Of a stretch of 64,000 bases of DNA, positions 58,437 to 64,000 are shown in pieces. The DNA is from Curtobacterium pusillum. GTDB taxonomy: Bacteria; Actinomycetota; Actinomycetes; Actinomycetales; Microbacteriaceae. The stretch covers positions 628,227 to 692,226 of the forward strand of contig NZ_VEIY01000001.1 in assembly GCF_007680845.1 (NCBI RefSeq), in the 5' to 3' direction. Within the stretch, counting starts at the first letter, position 1; every line of letters begins with the position of its first letter. Under the pieces are notes generated by a model. The model was not told where the DNA came from, made no database searches, and saw nothing but the letters and a program-made list of their open reading frames with translations. Position numbers and translations under genes: made by a program.

Positions 58437-59132
58437 TCAGGCGAACAGGTTGTTCGCGCGCTCGAGGTCTTCGGCGAAGTCGATCTCGACCGCGTACAGG
58501 TCGGAGATGTCGACCGGGCTCCAGAGTAGCCCGTCCTCCGCGATGGCAGCCTCGATGCCGCCCTCGAAGTACTCCTGGTCGTCGACGCGCCCGAGCTGAC
58601 GGATGAGCGCCTGCTTGTCCCTCGACGCGACGTAGTTGATGCCGACGGCTTCGCCGAGACCGCCCACGACCTGCTTCGAGAGCTTGTGGATGAAGCCCTC
58701 GGCGTCGATCGTGTACTTGACTTCTTCGTCGGAGACCTTGTCGGTGTTGACGCTGACGAACGAGCGGTCCTCGTCGATCATGTCGGCCGCACGCACCAGC
58801 GCGCGCGGGTCGAAGACGACGTCGCCGTTCATCCAGAGGACTCCGCCCTTGCCCGTGGCCTTGAGCGCACGGAGCAGGCTCTTCGAGGTGTTCGTCGAGT
58901 CGTAGGACTCGTTGTAGACGAAGTTCGCCTCGGGGAACGCCTCGACGATGTACTCCGACTTGTAGCCGACGACGATCGTCACGCGCGCGCTCGAACCGAA
59001 CGCGGCACGGATGTTGTCGAACTGCTGCTGCATGATGGTGCGGCCGTCGCTGAGTTCGGTGAGCGGCTTCGGCAGGCTGCGCCCGAGGCGGCTGCCCATC
59101 CCCGCTGCGAGGATCACGATCTGCGTGGTCAT
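58437..59132 (-). CDS. Nucleotidyltransferase (LicC / alcohol-phosphate cytidylyltransferase-like)
   Basis: A 231-residue Rossmann-type NTP transferase. The nucleotide-binding signature AAGMGSRLGRSLPKPLTEL is at residues 8-26, followed by MQQQFDNIRAAFG, NTSKSLLRAL and the metal site WMNGDVVFD near 105; EYFEGGIEAAI lies near 200. Its size and pattern resemble LicC (CTP:phosphocholine cytidylyltransferase) and inositol-phosphate cytidylyltransferases more than glucose-1-P uridylyltransferases. It may make the CDP-alcohol used by the CDP-alcohol transferase at 53.4 kb; that is inference from context. ATG 59132 has GAAGGGACC upstream. A hairpin at 59229-59250 lies in its upstream region. Confidence 0.85.
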   Translation of the reverse strand: MTTQIVILAAGMGSRLGRSLPKPLTELSDGRTIMQQQFDNIRAAFGSSARVTIVVGYKSEYIVEAFPEANFVYNESYDSTNTSKSLLRALKATGKGGVLWMNGDVVFDPRALVRAADMIDEDRSFVSVNTDKVSDEEVKYTIDAEGFIHKLSKQVVGGLGEAVGINYVASRDKQALIRQLGRVDDQEYFEGGIEAAIAEDGLLWSPVDISDLYAVEIDFAEDLERANNLFA

Positions 59133-59432
59133 GATGGTCCCTTCTGGTGTCCGCCCGCGCGCCCTGGGGCACGGGCGGGCCTCGTAGAGTCTGCTCCTGG
59201 AAGGTCGGAGTTCGCCCAGAAACCGCCGCTCCTGCGCTGATTCGCAGGAGAGGGTCACGTGGGAAACGCCGGCCGGAGCAGGTTGCCAAGTGGTGAACAC
59301 TCCGTCGTGCCCTGGTGAATGATACGGAACGGGCGTCCCCCGGGGTACGGTTCCGCCCGCTTCGTGCTCATTTCGTGACACTGCGCCCGGACCCGTCCGC
59401 CAGTGTCCGGAGACCGTTGGTACGGTTGGGCC
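59133..59432. other. Divergent intergenic region, cytidylyltransferase / ABC ATPase
   Basis: 300 bp with no gene. It holds the CTCCTGCG/CGCAGGAG hairpin (59229-59250) and a GACACTG/CAGTGTC inverted repeat with 17-bp spacing (59377-59407), which ends 13 bp before the ABC ATPase -10 box (59421-59426) and could be an operator. A TAGAGT box near 59185 on the plus strand has no gene close to it. Confidence 0.5.
59229..59250. promoter_or_regulatory. Hairpin upstream of the cytidylyltransferase gene
   Basis: CTCCTGCG / CGCAGGAG around 6 nt, about 100 nt upstream of the start. The same core is found upstream of the chitinase gene at 15732-15758, there with a 9-nt centre. Confidence 0.5.
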
Positions 59433-60839
59433 GTGGCCGCAGCAGCAGGGGAAGACGACGACGTGTACGCGACGTCGGACGCTGCCTGGCTGACCGAGGA
59501 AGCTGACGCGGACGCGGCAGCGGGCACCGACGACGACACCGTCGCCGAGGACGTCGAGGACGACACCGACGACACGGACGACGACGCCACGGCGGAGCAG
59601 GACTCCGCCGACGACGACATGGGGGACGGGGATGCGCACGATGCCTCCGCTGAGGACGCGATGACCGACGACACCACGGTCACCGGGACGACGGGGACCG
59701 AACCCGTCACGAGCGCCGCGCTGGCGGTCGCTCCGACGACGACCGGCCGCCGACCCGCGAAGGCGCGTGGCGGCAAGGGACGTGCGACGCGCCCGACGCA
59801 GGCCGCGGGGACGACCGGCACCGTGCCTCCCGGCAGCAGCACGCCGGACCCGGCCGACGCGACCGCGACGGCGGACGCGCCGACGGACGCGACCGCGGCG
59901 CAGGACCCGACCGCGACCGCGACGCAGGACCCGACCGCGACGGCCGACCCGACCCCGACCGCGACCGCGCCCGCCCCGCAGGACGCGACCACCACGGACA
60001 CGGACCCCGCCCCGGGCAAGGCCCCCAAGAAGCGCCCCGCCGCCAAGCGCCCCGCCCCGGCCCAGAAGCAGCCGCTGCAGCCCGTCGTCCTCCGCGCGAG
60101 CGGCCTCGTGAAGCGCTACGGCCAGACTCTCGCGGCGGACGAGGTCGACCTCGAGATCCGCCAGGGCTCGATCTTCGGCGTCGTCGGCCCGAACGGCGCG
60201 GGCAAGACCACCACGCTGTCCATGGTGACCGGACTCCTCCGTCCGGACGCCGGCACCGTGACCGTGCTCGACCACGACGTCTGGGCCGACCCGGCCGCGG
60301 CCAAGCGCGACCTCGGCGTGCTGCCCGACCGACTGCGGCTGTTCGACCGTCTGACGGGTGCCCAGCTCCTCTACTACTCGGCGACGCTCCGCGGTCTGGA
60401 CGGCGCCACCGCCCGGAAGCGCAGCGCCGACCTCGCCGAGGCGTTCGGCCTCGGCGAAGCGCTCGGCCGGCAGGTCGCCGACTACTCCGTGGGCATGGCG
60501 AAGAAGATCGCCCTCGCCGCGACGCTCATCCACTCGCCCCGCGTGCTGGTGCTCGACGAACCGTTCGAGTCCGTCGACCCGGTGAGCGCGGCGACCATCA
60601 CCGAGATCCTCCGTCGCTACACGCGCGGCGGTGGGACCGTGGTGCTCTCCAGCCACTCGATGGAGCTCGTGCAGCGCACCTGCGACTCGGTCGCCATCAT
60701 CGTCGGCGGCAAGGTCCTGGCGTCCGGGACGATGGCGCAGGTCCGTGGGCGCAAGAGCCTCGAGGACAAGTTCGTCGAACTCGCGGGCGGCCGCGTCGTG
60801 GCAGAGAGCATGGAATGGTTGCACAGCTTCTCCGGCTGA
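59433..60839 (+). CDS. ABC transporter ATPase with a long disordered N-terminal extension
   Basis: A 468-residue protein. Residues 225-468 are a normal ABC ATPase: Walker A GPNGAGKTTT near 254, signature YSVGMAKKIALAA near 355 and Walker B RVLVLDEPFESVD near 370. The first 220 residues are disordered: acidic Asp/Ala/Thr at first, then DPTATAT-type repeats, then a Lys/Pro segment (APKKRPAAKRPAPAQKQ). TACGGT at 59421-59426 ends 6 nt before GTG 59433, which supports translation of the extension. A start near residue 220 cannot be excluded. It overlaps the membrane gene downstream by 25 nt and so pairs with it. The transported substance is unknown. Confidence 0.85.
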   Translation: MAAAAGEDDDVYATSDAAWLTEEADADAAAGTDDDTVAEDVEDDTDDTDDDATAEQDSADDDMGDGDAHDASAEDAMTDDTTVTGTTGTEPVTSAALAVAPTTTGRRPAKARGGKGRATRPTQAAGTTGTVPPGSSTPDPADATATADAPTDATAAQDPTATATQDPTATADPTPTATAPAPQDATTTDTDPAPGKAPKKRPAAKRPAPAQKQPLQPVVLRASGLVKRYGQTLAADEVDLEIRQGSIFGVVGPNGAGKTTTLSMVTGLLRPDAGTVTVLDHDVWADPAAAKRDLGVLPDRLRLFDRLTGAQLLYYSATLRGLDGATARKRSADLAEAFGLGEALGRQVADYSVGMAKKIALAATLIHSPRVLVLDEPFESVDPVSAATITEILRRYTRGGGTVVLSSHSMELVQRTCDSVAIIVGGKVLASGTMAQVRGRKSLEDKFVELAGGRVVAESMEWLHSFSG

Positions 60840-62386
60840 GGGCCGACCTCCTCGCGGGGGAGGTCCGCGGCAGCGCCCGCCGGTCGGTCCTCGTCGTGCT
60901 CGGCAGCCTCGCCGGCCTCGTCGCCGCGGTGCTCGTGGGCTTCGAGATCGTCGGGCTGCGCAGTGCCGCTCCCGAGGTCGCCCGGTCCGTGATCGTCCCC
61001 GTCGGGACGCTCGTCGCCTTCGCCTTCACCGTCGTCCCGCTCGTCGTGGGGCGCAGCGACCAGTTCGACCCACGGCGCTTCACGGTGTTCGGGATCGGCC
61101 GGCGGGACCTCGCGGTGGGCCTCGGTGTCGCAGGCCTCGTCGGGGTGCCGGTGGTCGCGGTCGCGATCGTCGCCGTCGCGCAGTCGGTCGCGTGGATGCG
61201 CGGGACCGGTGCGGGGTTCCTCGGGGTCGTCGGGGGAGTCCTCGCGATCGCCACGTGCGCACTGCTCGTCCGCGTCGGGTGCGCGGTGGGTGCAGCGCTG
61301 ATCGGTCCGCACCGCTCCCGCGACGCCGGCTGGCTCGTCGCCCTGGTGATCGTCGTGCTGGCGATCCCCGTCGTGTCGCTCCTGCTGCGCGTCGACTGGC
61401 TCGACCCGGCGGGCACCGAGATGCAGCGCGTCGCCGACGTCGCCGGGTGGACACCGTGGGGCGCGGCGTGGGCCGTGCCCGCGGACGTCGCCAGCGGTCG
61501 TGTCGGCGAGGGCGTCGTCAAGCTCCTCGTCGCGGTCGCCGTCGTGGCGCTGCTCGCCTGGGCCTGGTGGGCGGTCGTCGGTCGGGCGCTGGAGACCGTC
61601 GACGGCCGCGCACGCACCCGCCGCTACCGCGGCCTCGGGTGGTTCGACTCGCTCGGGTCGACGCCCGTCGGTGCCGTCGCCGCCCGTGCGCTCACCTACT
61701 GGGGCCGTGACCCGCGCTACCGGGCGTCGTACCTCATCATCGTCTTCGTGCCGGTCGTGGTGATCCCGCTCGGGGTCGCCGGGGTGCCGTGGCACTGGAC
61801 GGCGCTCGTGCCGCTGCCCCTCATGGCGCTCATCGCCGGGTTCCTGCCGCACAACGACGTCTCCTACGACAACACCGCGGTGTGGTTGCACGTCGCGTCC
61901 GGAGCGGCCGGGTGGAGCGACCGCCTCGGTCGCCTCGTCCCCGTGATCGCGGTGGGCATCCCCGCGCTGGTCGTCGGCTCCTGGGCGTCCGCGCTGCTGT
62001 TCGGCGACACCACCACGTTCCCGGTGCTCCTCGGCGTGAGCGTGAGCGCCCTGCTGTCCGGCCTCGGGCTGTCGAGCATCGTGTCCGTCCTGCTGCCGTA
62101 CCCGACGGTACGCCCGGGCGACCACCCGTTCCAGCAGCCCCAGGCCGCCGGACTGCTCGCCTCCGTCGCGCAGTCGTCGATGGTCGTCGGGATCCTGGTG
62201 TGCTCCGTGCCCGCGGCGTGGCTGGCCGTGCTGTCCTTCGTCGACGGGCGTTCCCCGTGGGCGGTGCTGACCCTGGTCGTGGGCGTCCTGGTGGGCGTGG
62301 TCGTCCTCGCGATCGGCGTGGCCGTCGGCGGCCGGCTCTTCGACCGGCACGGGCCGGACCTGCTGGCCGCGGCGCAGCGGAACTGA
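60815..62386 (+). CDS. Multi-spanning membrane protein, partner of the ABC ATPase
   Basis: A 523-residue protein with about 12 hydrophobic segments (for example SVLVVLGSLAGLVAAVLVGF and LVVGVLVGVVVLAIGVAVGG). No family signature stands out, but the size and the pairing with an ABC ATPase fit a fused ABC-2-like permease of actinobacteria. YWGRDPRYRASYLIIVFVPV in the middle marks the start of the second half and may be a repeat of the first. ATG 60815 lies inside the ATPase gene, giving a 25-nt overlap and probable translational coupling. A GGAGGCGCGG palindrome follows. Confidence 0.8.
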   Translation: MVAQLLRLRADLLAGEVRGSARRSVLVVLGSLAGLVAAVLVGFEIVGLRSAAPEVARSVIVPVGTLVAFAFTVVPLVVGRSDQFDPRRFTVFGIGRRDLAVGLGVAGLVGVPVVAVAIVAVAQSVAWMRGTGAGFLGVVGGVLAIATCALLVRVGCAVGAALIGPHRSRDAGWLVALVIVVLAIPVVSLLLRVDWLDPAGTEMQRVADVAGWTPWGAAWAVPADVASGRVGEGVVKLLVAVAVVALLAWAWWAVVGRALETVDGRARTRRYRGLGWFDSLGSTPVGAVAARALTYWGRDPRYRASYLIIVFVPVVVIPLGVAGVPWHWTALVPLPLMALIAGFLPHNDVSYDNTAVWLHVASGAAGWSDRLGRLVPVIAVGIPALVVGSWASALLFGDTTTFPVLLGVSVSALLSGLGLSSIVSVLLPYPTVRPGDHPFQQPQAAGLLASVAQSSMVVGILVCSVPAAWLAVLSFVDGRSPWAVLTLVVGVLVGVVVLAIGVAVGGRLFDRHGPDLLAAAQRN

Positions 62387-62414
62387 GCCGGGTCGCGCTC
62401 TCGAGCCGACCGCC

Positions 62415-62464
62415 TGACGGCCTGGAGGCGCGGGTCGGCGCCGCCCCGCGCCTCCAGGCCGTCA
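62415..62464. repeat. GGAGGCGCGG-family palindrome after the ABC operon
   Basis: Perfect 20-bp arms (62415-62434, 62445-62464), ending TGACGG/CCGTCA, around 10 nt. Probable terminator of the ABC operon. Confidence 0.8.
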
Positions 62465-62526
62465 CGACGCACCACCGGACCGCGGCGCCCGTCGCGGAGC
62501 GCGCCGCACCGTCGTACCCTGGACAC

Positions 62527-62787
62527 ATGAGCATGACGGAACCCGGCGGCGGCCTCGACGTGATGGACCGCGAGCTCGAGAAGCTCCTCGAGGAAGAGGC
62601 GATCGAGCCCGGCGACCACGAGCGGTTCTCGCACTACGTCAAGAAGGACAAGATCCTGCAGTCCGCCCTCTCCGGGAAGCCGGTCAAGGCGCTCTGCGGG
62701 AAGAAGTGGGTCCCCGGACGCGACCCCGAGAAGTTCCCGGTGTGCCCGGACTGCAAGGCCATCTACGAGAAGATGCAGGCCGAGTAG
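62527..62787 (+). CDS. DUF3039 protein, probable zinc-binding
   Basis: An 86-residue protein: an acidic N-terminal helix (DRELEKLLEEEAIEPGDHER), HYVKKDKILQSALSGKPVKA, then a treble-clef-like tail with Cys in ALCGKKWVPGRDPEKFPVC and PDCKAIY. The single Cys, CPDC pair and a nearby His could bind zinc. This matches DUF3039, an actinobacteria-only family of unknown role often next to pncB. TACCCT at 62515-62520 ends 6 nt before ATG 62527, so it is probably leaderless; ATG 62533 is an alternative. pncB is convergent. Confidence 0.9.
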   Translation: MSMTEPGGGLDVMDRELEKLLEEEAIEPGDHERFSHYVKKDKILQSALSGKPVKALCGKKWVPGRDPEKFPVCPDCKAIYEKMQAE

Positions 62788-62793
62788 CCCCGC

Positions 62794-63999
62794 TCAGATC
62801 ACGAGCGTCGGGATCGCCGGGTCACCCCGGCCGATCCGCGCCGCGTCCGCCGGCAGTTCGGCCTTCGCGAGCTTGTGGTGCGCCCGGGCTGCCTCGACCC
62901 CGTGCGCGCCGAGGAACGCCGGGTCGACCTGACCGTTCGTGACGACCGGGACGAGCAACGGCCGCTCATCGGGCCCGACCTGGCCCGAGGTGAGCACGAC
63001 CTCCGCGGTGGCGATGCCGTTCCGCAGCCGACGTCCGGCTTCCTTGCGGCCGCCGAGGGTGACCTTGTCCGCCGACTTCTTCGCGACCGACACCCACTCG
63101 CCGCCGTCCTCCTGGTGTGCGACGAGCTTGAAGACCATGCCCGCCGCTGGGTGGCCGGAGCCGGACACGACCGAGGTCCCGACGCCGTAGGAGTCGACCG
63201 GTGCCGCCCGGAGCGCCGCGATCGTGTACTCGTCGAGGTCGTTCGTCACGGTGATCTTCGTCCCGGTCGCGCCGAGCCGGTCGAGCTGCGCCCGGACGCT
63301 CGCGACGACCGACGGCAGGTCGCCGCTGTCGATCCGGACCGCGCCGAGCCTGCCGTCGGTCAGGCGCACGGCGGTGTCGACCGCGGCCTCGATGTCGTAC
63401 GTGTCGACGAGGAGGGTCGTGCCGGTGCCGAGGGCGTCGAGCTGCGACCGGAAGGCGTCCTCTTCCGAGTCGTGCAGCAGCGTGAAGGCGTGCGCGGCGG
63501 TGCCCATCGTCGGGATGCCCCACGTCCGCCCGGCCTCGAGGTTGCTCGTCGCGCCGAAGCCCGCGATGTACGCGGCACGAGCGGCAGCGACGGCGTTCCA
63601 CTCGCCCGTGCGCCGCGAGCCCATCTCGGCGAGCGGGCGTCCGTCGGCGGCGGACACCATGCGGGCTGCGGCGGAGGCGATCGCGGAGTCGGCGTTGAAG
63701 ATGCTCAGCGCGAGGGTCTCGAGGACGACCGCCTCGGCGAACGTCCCCTCGATCTGCAGGACGGGGGAGTTCGGGAAGAACACCTCGCCCTCGCGGTACG
63801 CGCGGACGTCGCCCGTGAAGCGGTAGTCGGCGAGGTACGAGGCCGTCCCGGCGTCGATGACGCCGCGGTCGCGCAGGAAGCCGATCTCCTCGTCGCCGAA
63901 GCGGAAGTCCGCGAGGGCGGTGAGGAAGCGCCCCAAGCCCGCGACCACGCCGTAGCGACGCCCGTCGGGCAGGCGCCTGGCGAAGACCTCGAAGACGCA
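62794..63999 (-). CDS. pncB: Nicotinate phosphoribosyltransferase PncB, 5' end outside window
   Basis: The frame is open to the window edge, giving 401 codons of a protein usually about 430-450 residues long, so only the first 30-50 residues are missing. The enzyme joins nicotinate and PRPP to nicotinate mononucleotide in NAD salvage. RLPDGRRYGVVAGLGRFLTA is near the visible start, FFPNSPVLQIEGTFAEAV follows, EMGSRRTGEWNA is the active-site region near 150, and VRIDSGDLPSVV and VTNDLDEYTI are the phosphate-binding strands. VGTSVVSGSG near 270 binds the ribose phosphate. GTG 63948 is internal, not the true start. Convergent with the DUF3039 gene. Confidence 0.95.
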   Translation of the reverse strand, partial: CVFEVFARRLPDGRRYGVVAGLGRFLTALADFRFGDEEIGFLRDRGVIDAGTASYLADYRFTGDVRAYREGEVFFPNSPVLQIEGTFAEAVVLETLALSIFNADSAIASAAARMVSAADGRPLAEMGSRRTGEWNAVAAARAAYIAGFGATSNLEAGRTWGIPTMGTAAHAFTLLHDSEEDAFRSQLDALGTGTTLLVDTYDIEAAVDTAVRLTDGRLGAVRIDSGDLPSVVASVRAQLDRLGATGTKITVTNDLDEYTIAALRAAPVDSYGVGTSVVSGSGHPAAGMVFKLVAHQEDGGEWVSVAKKSADKVTLGGRKEAGRRLRNGIATAEVVLTSGQVGPDERPLLVPVVTNGQVDPAFLGAHGVEAARAHHKLAKAELPADAARIGRGDPAIPTLVI

Positions 64000-64000
64000 G

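Noticed and set aside
59185..59260. Possible small RNA starting at a TAGAGT box on the plus strand and containing the CTCCTGCG hairpin
   Set aside because: No -35, no T run after the hairpin and no second structure; not enough to call an RNA gene without expression data.

Overview
The window is about 70% GC, uses many GTG starts, and codes densely on both strands. It reads as chromosome from an actinobacterium of the Microbacteriaceae type, perhaps Curtobacterium-like; that placement is inferred from gene content and style, not from a database search. No rRNA, CRISPR array, transposase, integrase or phage gene was seen. One tRNA, initiator tRNA-fMet, is present.

Layout. 1-9.7 kb: end of typA, an M20 amidohydrolase, a lipoprotein, mshB fused to a membrane domain, fdxA, and the succinylase lysine/DAP genes dapC, dapD and dapE with gltA between them. 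9.7-19.9 kb: a PIG-V-like mannosyltransferase, an AI-2E-type permease, a DUF3117 protein, a COG3910-type ATPase, an O-methyltransferase next to tatB, a secreted GH18 chitinase, and an overlapping run PRC/MgtE_N/CBS - DUF1003 - mrp facing a stress-protein-like gene. From memory, this order follows the M. tuberculosis typA-mshB-fdxC-dapC / dapD-dapE / Rv1220c-tatB-mrp-Rv1234 blocks. 20-43.5 kb: GNAT, Xaa-Pro aminopeptidase, PHP phosphoesterase, DEAD-box helicase, a ferritin-like protein, DUF3107, the AdnAB helicase-nuclease, an APH-fold pseudokinase, nudC, a UvrD2-like helicase, an orphan cyclodehydratase-like E1 protein, a DUF2342 protein, a PDZ/Lon-like protease and a UPF0182 protein. This resembles the M. 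tuberculosis Rv3211-Rv3193c block. 43.5-52.2 kb: tRNA-fMet, a second GNAT, a CPBP protease, a NarL-type two-component pair, a nitrilase-family amidase, an aminotransferase and an HtrA protease with a long QYGQ-repeat tail. 52.3-59.1 kb: a cell-surface phosphopolymer locus (two GT2 enzymes, a CDP-alcohol phosphotransferase, a TagF-like enzyme, a TagGH-type exporter and a LicC-like cytidylyltransferase). 59.4-64 kb: an ABC ATPase/permease pair, DUF3039 and the start-truncated pncB.

Two features recur. First, at least 23 genes have a TANNNT-like -10 box ending 6-8 nt before the start codon, so their mRNAs are probably leaderless. In three places the -10 box includes the TAG stop codon of the gene upstream. 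Second, the intergenic DNA is filled with at least four families of palindromic repeats. The most striking is an element of exactly 57 bp with eight copies, five of them clustered in 48267-48652. Another includes a perfect 48-bp palindrome at 52179-52226.

The best candidates for little-described biology are the 57-bp elements, the FUS-like QYGQ domain on HtrA, the surface polymer locus, the pseudokinase beside a cysteine-free NudC, and the orphan E1-like protein whose zinc ligands are encoded antisense to uvrD2.
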